Both the position numbers and the translations under genes were made by a program. A stretch of DNA of 64,000 bases from Photobacterium atrarenae (GTDB taxonomy: Bacteria; Pseudomonadota; Gammaproteobacteria; Enterobacterales; Vibrionaceae): positions 1,488,001 through 1,552,000 of the forward strand of contig NZ_CP101509.1 in NCBI RefSeq assembly GCF_024380015.1, written 5' to 3'. Below the pieces are notes generated by a model that saw nothing but the letters and a program-made list of their open reading frames with translations, searched no databases and was not told the DNA's origin. Shown in pieces: positions 18,644-26,815 of the stretch (positions are counted from its first letter, which is position 1; each line of letters opens with the position of its first letter).

Positions 18644-20506
18644 ATGGAACAGTCACTTTTACCCAATATTTTTGATTATCTGTCGACGGTTGATCCCTTT
18701 GATCACCTCACCGCTGAAGCGCGCAATGCCCTGGCGTCTTCGGTGGACATTCTCTACCTGATGAAAGGCGAAGCCCTGGACGGTCATAAGATTGTCGGCC
18801 AGGGCTTGTTTATTGTCCGGCTCGGAGCGGTCGAGCAGTGCAACCCGGATCGTTCGCTGCGGGCCCGGCTGGCGGACGGCGACCTGTTCGGCTTCAGTCA
18901 GCTCCACAGAAACGGGGCGTGTGATTACACCCTGACCGCGATTGAAAATACGCTGCTTTACCGGATCCCCAAACAGGTGTTGATGCAGCTGATTGAAGAG
19001 ATCCCGGCGGTTCGGGATCACTTTGCAGCCCAGGAATCGGTGCGGCTGGCCAGCACGGCGGCTATGGCTGAAGCGGCGGATGAAGCCATGTACTTGCGTC
19101 CGGTCAGTGAAGTCACCAATCGCAACCTGGCCCTGGTGTCGGCATCGACCCCAATCCGCGACGTTGCACAGGCCATGGTCGCGCAGCATCGCTCCAGTGC
19201 CCTGGTGATGGCTGGCGATCAGCTGGTTGGGATCGTCACCGATCGGGATATGACCAAGCGGGTGATCGCCGAAGGCATTGCAACGACCGAGCCGGTCGAG
19301 ATGGTGATGACCCGGGATCCCCAGATCATTGATGGTCAGTCATCATTGATCGAGGCCATTGAAGCCATGATGCTGCATAACGTCCGTAGTTTGCCGGTGA
19401 TTGAGCAGGGCAAAGTCACCGGCGTGCTGACCGCGACCAGCCTGGTGGAGAAAAGCCAGGTCCAGGCGGTGTTTTTAATCAACCGGATCTATCGTCAGGA
19501 ATCACTGGCGCAACTCAAGGCATTGCTGCCGCAACGTCAGGCTGTGTTTGAGACGCTGGTCGAAACGGGGATGCATGCGCGCTCGGTGCAGCAATTAATG
19601 GCGTTGGTGGCCGATGCATTCAATAAACGGCTGCTGCAACTGGGCGAGCAAGCGCTGGGCGCTGCACCCATGCCTTATGCCTGGTTTGTCGCTGGCTCCC
19701 AGGCGCGCAATGAAATTCACGGTTTTTCCGATCAGGACAACGGACTGATCTTGGCCCGCGAGCCTGATCCTGAAGAGAAAGATTATTTCCGCCGTCTGGC
19801 TGAATTTGTCTGTTATGGTCTGGCGGAATGCGGCTACAGCCTTTGCCCGGGGCATATGATGGCAACCAACCCGCGCTGGTGTGTCTCCCTGGATCAGTGG
19901 CTGGCGTATTACCGCGAATGGATTGTTCACCCCGAGCCGCAGGCCTTGCTGGACATTTCGGTGTTTCTCGATGTGCGTTTTCTCTATGGTCAGGCCGAGC
20001 TGGTCGACGTGCTGAAGCACAAGCTGACGACGTATACCCGGGGCAATCGGCGTTTCCTGGCGATTCTGGTCGCGAACTCGTTGCGGGTGTCCCCGCCGCT
20101 GGGGATGTTCCGCCAATTCGTGCTGGCCAAAGATGGTGAGAATCGCAGTGTGTTTAACATCAAAAAGCAGGCGCTTAGTCTGCTGGTCGACCTGGCACGG
20201 ATTTATGCCTTGGCTGCGGAGAGCCGGGAGACGGAGATGACCAAACGGCTCCAGGCGGCCGTGGATGGCGGGATTATCAGCCCGGCCAGCCGGCAGGAGC
20301 TCCTGGAAGCGTTTAGTTTTATTAATCAGGTGCGTTTTCGTCATCAGCGGATCGCAATGCAGCGCGGTGAAACGGCAAGTCATACCATTGCGCCGGCGCT
20401 GTTGACCCAGTTTGAACGCAACCATCTCAAAGATGCGTTCCGGATCATTGCCCGCTATCAGGAAGCGGCACAGCAGCGGTTTCATGCCAGGGGAGTGTTA
20501 CGATGA
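18644..20506 (+). CDS. cNMP-binding/CBS/DUF294 nucleotidyltransferase-like signalling protein
   Basis: A 620-residue protein with an N-terminal cyclic-nucleotide-binding-like domain (~15-135), a pair of CBS domains (~155-285, with V-G-I-V-T-D-R-D-M), a DUF294 nucleotidyltransferase-like domain starting near 345 (G-S-Q-A-R-N-E and D-Q-D-N as candidate catalytic motif) and a helical DUF294 C-terminal domain. Its stop overlaps the exonuclease start by 4 nt, the usual arrangement of this pair. The architecture suggests sensing of an adenine nucleotide and a regulatory nucleotidyl transfer. The relation to inositol catabolism is unclear; it may be unrelated cargo between iol units. Confidence 0.85.
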   Translation: MEQSLLPNIFDYLSTVDPFDHLTAEARNALASSVDILYLMKGEALDGHKIVGQGLFIVRLGAVEQCNPDRSLRARLADGDLFGFSQLHRNGACDYTLTAIENTLLYRIPKQVLMQLIEEIPAVRDHFAAQESVRLASTAAMAEAADEAMYLRPVSEVTNRNLALVSASTPIRDVAQAMVAQHRSSALVMAGDQLVGIVTDRDMTKRVIAEGIATTEPVEMVMTRDPQIIDGQSSLIEAIEAMMLHNVRSLPVIEQGKVTGVLTATSLVEKSQVQAVFLINRIYRQESLAQLKALLPQRQAVFETLVETGMHARSVQQLMALVADAFNKRLLQLGEQALGAAPMPYAWFVAGSQARNEIHGFSDQDNGLILAREPDPEEKDYFRRLAEFVCYGLAECGYSLCPGHMMATNPRWCVSLDQWLAYYREWIVHPEPQALLDISVFLDVRFLYGQAELVDVLKHKLTTYTRGNRRFLAILVANSLRVSPPLGMFRQFVLAKDGENRSVFNIKKQALSLLVDLARIYALAAESRETEMTKRLQAAVDGGIISPASRQELLEAFSFINQVRFRHQRIAMQRGETASHTIAPALLTQFERNHLKDAFRIIARYQEAAQQRFHARGVLR

Positions 20507-21228
20507 TCAAGCGGCTATTTCAATCCTTTCATCCGCTGGAACAACTCGAAAAGCAGCGTCAGGCAGAATGTGGCAAAGGCACGGTGGCAAGCCATCTCAA
20601 GCCGATATTTCAAGCGCCTGTCCCGCCGCCGGACACCCCGCTGGAAACATTGGATTTGGTGGTTCTGGATCTCGAAACCTCGGGGTTGGATCCGGAAACG
20701 GATGCCATCTTGTCAGTCGGAATGGTCGAGATCCGCCAGCAAATCCTGTCGCTTTCCTCCGGCCAGCACTATTACCTGCTGGCAGCAGATGCGGTGAAAC
20801 CGGAAACTGCGGTTATTAATCATATTGTGCCAGAAACCCTGGCGGGCGGAATGACCGAGCAGGCTTGTGTCGAGAAAATCATTGCCACCCTGGCCGGCAA
20901 AGTTGTGGTGGCCCACGGAGCGGCGATCGAGCAAGGCTTCCTGCGCCGTGCCTTTCAATTGGCTCCCGATGCGCCCATGCCGCTGGTCTGGATCGATACC
21001 CTAATGCTGGAGCGGTCGCTGTCGGCCAACCGTGGCAAGGTGAATCCGGATCTCAGGCTGTGTCATATTCGCGAGCAGAAAGGGTTACCACCGTATCTGG
21101 CGCACAATGCGCTGGCTGATGCAGTGGCGACCGGAGAATTATTGTTGGTGCTGATCCGGGAAATCTTTGCCGGAAAAACCCCGGTGCTGGGACCTTTGGT
21201 CCAACGGTCGCTGAAAGGTTACGCCTGA
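20503..21228 (+). CDS. DnaQ-like 3'-5' exonuclease (DEDDh)
   Basis: A 241-residue protein with the three Exo motifs: V-L-D-L-E-T-S-G-L-D (about 50), N-H-I-V-P-E followed by V-V-A-H-G-A-A-I-E-Q-G-F-L (about 106-145), and H-N-A-L-A-D-A (about 203). It resembles the epsilon proofreading fold but is a free-standing RNase T/DnaQ-type nuclease. Translationally coupled to the DUF294 gene. Its 3' end overlaps the convergent rpiR gene by 10 bp, so there is no terminator between them. Confidence 0.85.
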   Translation: MIKRLFQSFHPLEQLEKQRQAECGKGTVASHLKPIFQAPVPPPDTPLETLDLVVLDLETSGLDPETDAILSVGMVEIRQQILSLSSGQHYYLLAADAVKPETAVINHIVPETLAGGMTEQACVEKIIATLAGKVVVAHGAAIEQGFLRRAFQLAPDAPMPLVWIDTLMLERSLSANRGKVNPDLRLCHIREQKGLPPYLAHNALADAVATGELLLVLIREIFAGKTPVLGPLVQRSLKGYA

Positions 21229-22085
21229 GAGGCTTCGGGCGGTTGGGGTTGCTGGTGTGGGCCCGACTGCTCGAAAATCAGGGCGACCGCCAGGGTTTGA
21301 ACCAGACACTGAGTCGCCGACAGCGAGCGAAACGCATCAACCTGGGCTTCTTTGACCACAAAGCAGATATCACTGAGAGAAGCCAGCGGGCTGATTTGGC
21401 TGTCTGTCAGTACGATTTGCTGCGCGCCTTTGGCGGCTGCAATCTGACTGGTGATCAGGGTCTCTTCCGCATAGGGTGAGTAGCTGATCGCAATCACCAC
21501 ATCCTCCGGACCAACCATGCTGATCTGCTCCTTGAACATCCCGCCACTACCATCAACCAGTGAGGCTTTGCGATCCAGGTGGCGCAAAGCATAGGTCAGA
21601 TACGAGGCAATGCCGAATGAGCGGCCCAGTCCGACAATGTAAATATGGTTGGCCTGATTGAGCAGGGTCACCGCCCGCTGCAGCATGTCGGGCTGGATCT
21701 GGTTGGCCAGCCGCTCCATCGCCACGGCATTGGCGTGGGTAAACTCGTACAGAATATGCTCCGGTCGCTCCTTGACCGCTTGATCGCCCTCGAGTTGCCG
21801 GAACAGGCTGGCACGCTCGGTGTAACTAAACGTCTCTTCGACCAAATGCATTTGAAAGATCTGTTTGATCTCGTTAAATCCGTTGAACTCAAACGCGCTG
21901 GCGAAGCGGATCAGGGTTGACGGGGGCACTGCTGCTGCTTTGGCAATGGCAGCAACGGTATCGAAGGCGACGCTGTTGGGGTTATCAAGCACATAGCCGG
22001 CCACTTGCTGAAGGCGCTTGCTGAGGGTCGGGTAGCGTTGTCGTACATCCTGCTGGAACTGACTGACATTGGTAATTGGGTTCAT
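21219..22085 (-). CDS. RpiR/MurR-family transcriptional regulator 1 (IolR candidate)
   Basis: A 288-residue protein with an N-terminal RpiR helix-turn-helix (~1-80, including A-A-V-P-P-S-T-L-I-R-F-A) and a C-terminal SIS sugar-phosphate-binding domain (~125-260, G-L-G-R-S-F near 150 and A-I-S-Y-S-P-Y near 200). Closely similar in layout and many segments to the second RpiR protein encoded at 22537, so the two are paralogues. Two GRAA-N6-TTYC sites lie just upstream (22099 and 22150), consistent with autoregulation. It is the best candidate repressor of the iol genes, probably responding to a phosphorylated intermediate such as 2-deoxy-5-keto-gluconate 6-phosphate. Confidence 0.85.
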   Translation of the reverse strand: MNPITNVSQFQQDVRQRYPTLSKRLQQVAGYVLDNPNSVAFDTVAAIAKAAAVPPSTLIRFASAFEFNGFNEIKQIFQMHLVEETFSYTERASLFRQLEGDQAVKERPEHILYEFTHANAVAMERLANQIQPDMLQRAVTLLNQANHIYIVGLGRSFGIASYLTYALRHLDRKASLVDGSGGMFKEQISMVGPEDVVIAISYSPYAEETLITSQIAAAKGAQQIVLTDSQISPLASLSDICFVVKEAQVDAFRSLSATQCLVQTLAVALIFEQSGPHQQPQPPEASQA

Positions 22086-22098
22086 GGAAATACCGGTT

Positions 22099-22163
22099 GA
22101 AATTTTTATTTCGCCATTCTCGCTTAATTCTCATATTGGTGCAATTTATGAAACGAAAATTCC
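22099..22163. promoter_or_regulatory. Two putative RpiR operators upstream of rpiR 1
   Basis: GAAATTTTTATTTC (22099-22112), 14 bp before the start codon, and GAAACGAAAATTCC (22150-22163). Both fit GRAA-N6-TTYC. The 451-bp divergent region between the two rpiR genes otherwise contains the decayed repeat and a further operator. Confidence 0.55.
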
Positions 22164-22257
22164 ATTTCATATCACGGTTGTTATTGCACCTTCTTCAAAC
22201 GTTACAGCGTGGGCCGGCGCCACCAAGTTACCCTGTTGTTGAATCGGATGTTTAAAA

Positions 22258-22341
22258 GGTGAATTCTTTCATGATGTTAGCTATTTTTCTGCGCATCATT
22301 CAGGGCCAGGTCTGATCACTGACTTACTTTGATTGGGATAA
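22258..22341. repeat. Decayed half copy of the 7666-7827 palindromic repeat
   Basis: TCTGATCACT-ACTTACTTTGATTGG-ATAA is shared with 7799-7829 with two mismatches. Upstream of it AATTCT...GTT...ATTTTTCTGCGC corresponds to the inner half of the same element. The left arm is missing. Confidence 0.55.
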
Positions 22342-22467
22342 GCCGATAGATGTACTGAGAGATCAGATAGTTAGATGGTGCAATATGAATGAAGCATACT
22401 CGGGAAGAATGGCCGCTAAAATCCGGATGCCCAACTTGAATGTTTGCATTATTTGTGGGCTAAATCT

Positions 22468-22481
22468 GGAAAAAGCATTTC
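22468..22481. promoter_or_regulatory. Putative RpiR operator upstream of rpiR 2
   Basis: GGAAAAAGCATTTC fits GRAA-N6-TTYC, 55 bp before the rpiR 2 start. Confidence 0.5.
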
Positions 22482-22536
22482 ATCTTGTCGGGAAAAGTGA
22501 ATACAATGGCGTCGGTATGCCTATGGGGAGCTTGAT

Positions 22537-23376
22537 ATGAATGCCGCAAACAGCCTGACTGAGCTACAGGATCAAATTCGTGAAAAATACGATGGTCTCA
22601 GCAAGCGATTACAACAAGTTGCAGGCTATGTGCTTGATAACAATAACAGTGTGGCCTTCGATACGGTCGCAGTGATTGCTCAGCATGCGGAAGTTCCGCC
22701 CTCGACGCTGATCCGGTTCGCCAATGCCTTCGGTTTCAGTGGCTTTAATGAAATGAAACAGCTGTTCCGGCAAAACTTGCTGGAAGAGACAGCCAACTAT
22801 ACCGATCGGATCCGCTTGCTCAAAGAGCTGGATGATGACGCTGCGCCGCCGGAGCAGCCGATTGATATTCTGCAGGCGTTTTCCCGTGCGAATGCCCAGG
22901 CTATGCAGCAGCTGGCGGCACAAACCGAGCCGGAAAAACTTGATGCGGCGATCAATATTCTCAATCAGGCCGAAAGCATTTATCTGATTGGCCTGGGGCG
23001 CTCATTCAGTGTCGCTTCCTACCTGACGTATGCGCTGCGCCATCTGAACCGTCGGGCGTTTCTGATTGACGGGTTGGGCGGGATGTTCAAAGAGCAGATC
23101 AGCATGATTGGCCCGAAAGATGCGGTGATTGCGGTCAGCTTTTCACCTTATGCCAAAGAAACCGTGATGCTGAGTGAAGTGGCGGCGCAAACCGGCACCA
23201 AGCAGGTGATTATCACGGATAGCCAGATCAGCCCGCTGGCCTCATTCAGTGATGTCTGTTTCGTGGTCAAAGAAGCCCAGGTCGATGCATTCCGCTCCCA
23301 GGCCGCATCGTTGTGCCTGGCTCAAACCCTGGCGGTCTCGTTGGCGTTCCGGCAGGATGGAAATAAGAAATCCTGA
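22537..23376 (+). CDS. RpiR/MurR-family transcriptional regulator 2
   Basis: A 279-residue paralogue of the divergent regulator encoded at 21219-22085. The helix-turn-helix part is nearly the same (S-K-R-L-Q-Q-V-A-G-Y-V-L-D-N, V-A-F-D-T-V-A, P-P-S-T-L-I-R-F-A), as is the SIS domain (G-L-G-R-S-F-S-V-A-S-Y-L-T-Y-A-L-R-H-L, then F-S-P-Y-A-K-E-T). GGGGAG precedes the ATG. Divergence is concentrated around residues 85-130 and near the ligand pocket, so the two may recognise the same operator with different effectors. A terminator follows, and a group II intron is inserted right behind it. Confidence 0.85.
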   Translation: MNAANSLTELQDQIREKYDGLSKRLQQVAGYVLDNNNSVAFDTVAVIAQHAEVPPSTLIRFANAFGFSGFNEMKQLFRQNLLEETANYTDRIRLLKELDDDAAPPEQPIDILQAFSRANAQAMQQLAAQTEPEKLDAAINILNQAESIYLIGLGRSFSVASYLTYALRHLNRRAFLIDGLGGMFKEQISMIGPKDAVIAVSFSPYAKETVMLSEVAAQTGTKQVIITDSQISPLASFSDVCFVVKEAQVDAFRSQAASLCLAQTLAVSLAFRQDGNKKS

Positions 23377-23404
23377 GTCGGGGGAATCCGTAACCAAGTT
23401 TTTA

Positions 23405-23429
23405 AAACGCCTGACTGAGTCAGGCGTTT
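23405..23429 (+). terminator. Terminator of rpiR 2 and insertion target of the intron
   Basis: Stem AAACGCCTGA/TCAGGCGTTT with 5-nt loop; the T-tract region TATGTTT is followed immediately by the intron 5' end. Confidence 0.8.
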
Positions 23430-23975
23430 ATGTTTGTGCGCCGAGCATGGCGTTGTTCTAGGAGGTGAAAGTCCTCTACGGGCTCAGTCGAGCGAGAACC
23501 GTTAGCCTATGCAAGGGTGCCCACCGTGAGGTGGGATCTGAAGGAAGCAAACGGCAAAACTTGGGTGTGACGAACAGAAACCTGATAGTAGGCCAGTACA
23601 ACTTGGGTAACCTAGCAATATATAGAACAGCCCAATGCCTCGACGGGAAGTGTGTACGGGTAAATCAGGCACAGCCAAGGGAAAGAACAACGTCTTACCT
23701 CGGGAGATCTTACGACCTGTCTCGGATGAGACTAATACAACAGTGATGTTGTGTGACGGGGAATAAGAAGTCAGCAGAAGGCATAGTACCTTGGGGAAGT
23801 ACAACCCAAGGGAAGGCCGGAACTGAATATATCAAGAAGCAGTCACTAGACACTCAATCATGTGGGGTCATAGCAAGATGAACAACATCTCTACGTACTA
23901 CTGGGCAACACCGCAAGTGACGCTCATGGCCACGAAGAATGACAAGCATGATCGACGTAGACAGGAGGACGAGTC

Positions 23976-25289
23976 TTGGTGACCTCAACTCAGTTGATGG
24001 AGCGGATCTGCTCCTCAACAAATCTGAACCAAGCCCTGAGAAGAGTGAAGAAGAACAAGGGATGTGCTGGGGTTGATAAACTCGACATAACAGCGACTAT
24101 CTCGATGCTTCGGCAGTCTTCTAATGGGCAAGCGCTCCGCCAGAGCCTTCTGGACGGGAGCTACCAACCCCAACCCGTTCTGGGTGTAGAAATTCCCAAA
24201 CCTAGCGGGGGAGTGAGGCAGCTAGGTATCCCAACTGTACTTGATAGGGTAGTCCAACAGGCCATTACCTCAGTACTGACAGATATCTACGAACCTCAGT
24301 TTTCAAGCAACAGTTATGGGTTCAGGCCTAACCGCAGTGCCCACCATGCATTGGTGGCAGCAAGCCACTACATCAGGGAGGGGCGGGGTTATGTAGTCGA
24401 CATAGACCTGGCGAAATACTTCGATACTGTGAACCACGATAGACTGATGCACAGGCTATCGGAGGACATCACAGATAAACGGGTCCTGAAGCTGGTCAGG
24501 TCATACCTACAGGCAGGCATAATGCGAAACGGGTTAGTTGAGCAGAGGCAACGAGGGACGCCACAGGGTGGACCATTATCTCCGCTGCTATCAAATATCG
24601 TATTAGATGAGTTGGATAAAGAGCTTGAGCGAAGAGGGCATAAGTTCTGCCGATATGCAGACGACTGCCAAATCTACGTGCACAGTGAGGAAGCCGCCAA
24701 TCGAGTAAAAGCCTCAATCACGGAGTTCTTGGAGCAGAAACTGAAACTCAGGGTTAACCGTGAGAAAAGTGCGGCAACGAGAGTGACAGAGCGGACTTAC
24801 CTAGGCCATCGCTTTCACCGAGATGGAAGCATCCATATCTCGAAGACAGCACAAACTCAGATGAAGAAGCGAGTGCGTCAAATAACGAAGCGGAATCGAG
24901 GGCGAGAGTTGAAGACAGTCATAGTCGAACTCACTCAATACCTAAGAGGTTGGCAACACTACTTCAAGCTTGCCATACGGAAAAGCGCGATGCAGCGCTT
25001 GGATGAATGGATAAGGCGGCGCTTACGGTGCTATCGCCTCAAGCAGCGCAAGCGCAGATACAGCATAGCGACATGGTTACGCCAAGAGGGTGTAAGCGAA
25101 CGCAATGCGTGGAAGCTGGCGATGTCAGATAAAGGGTGGTGGCACTTGGCTTTATCGCCCCAGCTCAATCAGGCCATGCCAATGAAATGGTTCAAGGAGA
25201 TGGGTCTGTACTCGTTGCGAGATGGGTACGAGTCACTGAAAATATATTCGGAACCGCCGTATGCGACCCACGCTTGTACGGTGGTGTGA
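23976..25289 (+). CDS. ltrA: Group II intron reverse transcriptase/maturase
   Basis: A 437-residue protein with RT domains in order: N-R-V-K-K-N-K-G-like RT0 start, G-Y-G-F-R-P-N-R-S-A-like motif (S-Y-G-F-R-P-N-R), D-I-D-L-A-K-Y-F-D, G-T-P-Q-G-G-P-L-S-P-L-L-S-N, and the catalytic Y-A-D-D at about residue 228. A maturase (X/thumb) region follows with L-R-G-W-Q-H-Y-F near 325, ending with the class C-like W-F-K-E-M-G-L-Y-S-L. No HNH endonuclease domain is present, as in class C and D introns. AGGAGG lies 7-10 nt upstream; the start is TTG at 23976 or GTG at 23979. The 3' end overlaps domain V of the intron RNA. Confidence 0.9.
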   Translation: MVTSTQLMERICSSTNLNQALRRVKKNKGCAGVDKLDITATISMLRQSSNGQALRQSLLDGSYQPQPVLGVEIPKPSGGVRQLGIPTVLDRVVQQAITSVLTDIYEPQFSSNSYGFRPNRSAHHALVAASHYIREGRGYVVDIDLAKYFDTVNHDRLMHRLSEDITDKRVLKLVRSYLQAGIMRNGLVEQRQRGTPQGGPLSPLLSNIVLDELDKELERRGHKFCRYADDCQIYVHSEEAANRVKASITEFLEQKLKLRVNREKSAATRVTERTYLGHRFHRDGSIHISKTAQTQMKKRVRQITKRNRGRELKTVIVELTQYLRGWQHYFKLAIRKSAMQRLDEWIRRRLRCYRLKQRKRRYSIATWLRQEGVSERNAWKLAMSDKGWWHLALSPQLNQAMPMKWFKEMGLYSLRDGYESLKIYSEPPYATHACTVV

Positions 25290-25324
25290 GAGGACGGAGG
25301 CCGTGAGGCCTCCTCCTACTCGAT
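25252..25324 (+). ncRNA. Intron domains V and VI
   Basis: GAACCGCCGTATGCGA pairs with TGTACGGTGGT as the domain V hairpin. GGAGGCC-GTGA-GGCCTCC is the domain VI hairpin with A25318 as candidate branch point. Domain V overlaps the last codons of the maturase. Confidence 0.6.
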
Positions 25325-25365
25325 TGGTGATCTAACGAACTACGCTTCGGGAAAACTCCCAGGTT

Positions 25366-25407
25366 GTGAACAGGCTGCGATGTTTGGGGGAACGGCAGCC
25401 TGTTCAC
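25366..25407. terminator. Hairpin downstream of the second inositol dehydrogenase-like gene
   Basis: Perfect 13-bp arms GTGAACAGGCTGC/GCAGCCTGTTCAC; no clear T-tract on either strand. It lies just past the stop of the minus-strand dehydrogenase. Confidence 0.5.
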
Positions 25408-25435
25408 TGGGTATCAGTTTGAGCAATAGGGCAGG

Positions 25436-26608
25436 TTAAAAGTCGACCCAGGCGGACTGGCTATCGGCGGATTCGACACATTTCTCGCACAGGCGCACCC
25501 CGTTGATCCCGGCATCAATCCCCGGGATCCAGATGCTGGCTGCCGTTTCCTCATCGCCGCGATTCATTGCATCAAACACCAGGGCAAAGCGATGATACAG
25601 GTTAGCCCAGGACTCAAAATAACCTTCGGCATGGCCGCCACCAATGTGGCTGGCGGCAACGCCCTCAATTTCCTGATACAGGTAGCCCATGCCGCGATCC
25701 AGGATCCGTGGCGGCTCTCCCTGAATTTCGAACCGCAGTTGGTTCGGATGCTCATCCCACCATTCGATGGAGGCTTTCGAGCCGACAATCCGGATTTTCT
25801 GCTGATGCATCGAACCGGCATTGACTGCAGATGCCCATAGTGTCCCGACGGCGCCACCTTCAAACTCCATCATGACATGAGCGTTATCTTCGAGCGGGGC
25901 GCGGGACGGAATAAAACTCTGACGCATACAGGACAGGCGGCTCACTTGCATGCCGGTGATCATTTCACACAGGTAGAACGCGTGGGTGCCGATATCACCG
26001 ATCACGTAGGTTGGGCCGGAGACTTCAGGGCTGACGCGCCATTTCAGGCCCGGCTCTTTTTCTTCAAAGGCTTCGTTGTGAAACCCATGGGCGAACTGCA
26101 TGTTGACGACGCGGATCTCACCGAGATCGCCCCGGGCGACCATTTCACGGGCCTGGTGGATCATCGGGAAACCGGTATAACCGTACATCACACCAATCAC
26201 GCGCTGCTTCTCTGCAGCCAGTGCTTTCAGCTCCTCGGCTTCTACGGTGGTAAAAGTAATCGGTTTTTCACACACCACGTGTAAACCGGCATGCAATGCG
26301 GCTTTGCAGATTTCGTAATGGGTGGCGTTCGGGGTGGCAATGGATACGGCCTGAATGCCGTCTTCGCGCTGTGCTTCGGCTTCGAACATCGCCTGATAGT
26401 TCGGATAGCAGCGCTCGCCGTCCAGGCCGATATTGACGCCAAAATCGCGGCAGCGGTCCGCATTCAGGTCAAAAGCGCCGGCCACCAAGCGGAACAAGCC
26501 ATCTCGCTGTGCGGCGTTGCGGTGCGAGTAGCCAATCTGGCTGCCCCGGCCACCCCCGACCATGCCCCAGCGAATGGGTTGTTCGAATCGACGTTCTTCA
26601 TGAAACAT
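25436..26608 (-). CDS. Gfo/Idh/MocA-family dehydrogenase, second inositol-type dehydrogenase
   Basis: A 390-residue NAD(P)-dependent oxidoreductase. Rossmann motif G-G-G-R-G-S at about 18-23, C-E-K-P-I at about 115, and a catalytic-type G-D-I-G-T-H-A-F near 210. It is distinct from and longer than IolG (328). Proteins of this size in inositol clusters oxidise other inositol stereoisomers or interconvert ketoinositols (IolX/IolW/MocA-like), which is the likely role; the exact isomer is not readable. It has its own iol-type operator at 26736 and is insulated from the upstream ABC operon by a terminator. Confidence 0.85.
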   Translation of the reverse strand: MFHEERRFEQPIRWGMVGGGRGSQIGYSHRNAAQRDGLFRLVAGAFDLNADRCRDFGVNIGLDGERCYPNYQAMFEAEAQREDGIQAVSIATPNATHYEICKAALHAGLHVVCEKPITFTTVEAEELKALAAEKQRVIGVMYGYTGFPMIHQAREMVARGDLGEIRVVNMQFAHGFHNEAFEEKEPGLKWRVSPEVSGPTYVIGDIGTHAFYLCEMITGMQVSRLSCMRQSFIPSRAPLEDNAHVMMEFEGGAVGTLWASAVNAGSMHQQKIRIVGSKASIEWWDEHPNQLRFEIQGEPPRILDRGMGYLYQEIEGVAASHIGGGHAEGYFESWANLYHRFALVFDAMNRGDEETAASIWIPGIDAGINGVRLCEKCVESADSQSAWVDF

Positions 26609-26735
26609 AATTAAATCTCCGTAAAAAATGGGGTCAGTCGCAATAGGTGTTCTTTTGTCGTCGCTGATACCCGAAATGGGATTGGAACCACGTTGAACAT
26701 GATGTGAACAATATAGTCCAATCCAAATACAATTT

Positions 26736-26749
26736 GAAATATATATTTC
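26736..26749. promoter_or_regulatory. Putative RpiR/IolR operator, dehydrogenase promoter
   Basis: GAAATATATATTTC is a perfect palindrome fitting GAAA-N6-TTTC, 128 bp upstream of the minus-strand dehydrogenase. Confidence 0.6.
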
Positions 26750-26767
26750 GTGATTTGTGATTTTGGA

Positions 26768-26794
26768 ATAAAAAAGAGCGGCGCCATGCCGCTC
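26768..26794 (-). terminator. Rho-independent terminator of the inositol ABC operon
   Basis: On the minus strand, stem GAGCGGC/GCCGCTC with 5-nt loop followed by TTTTTTATT. It lies just behind the permease gene. Confidence 0.85.
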
Positions 26795-26815
26795 TCGAAA
26801 GTCATGAAGGGGAGA

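Larger units (their letters stand above)
23436..25324 (+). mobile_element. Group II intron (IIC-like), complete, with maturase
   Basis: The 5' end GTGCGCC fits the group II consensus GUGYG. It is followed by about 540 nt of structured noncoding RNA (domain I onwards), then the maturase frame, then domain V and VI-like hairpins ending near CTACTCGAT. Insertion six bases behind a terminator stem is the hallmark of class C introns. The 3' boundary is estimated to within a few bases from the bulged A at about 25318. The element is retrotransposed by its own maturase/reverse transcriptase with target-primed copying. It separates rpiR 2 from the convergent dehydrogenase gene and does not interrupt any coding sequence. 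Confidence 0.85.
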
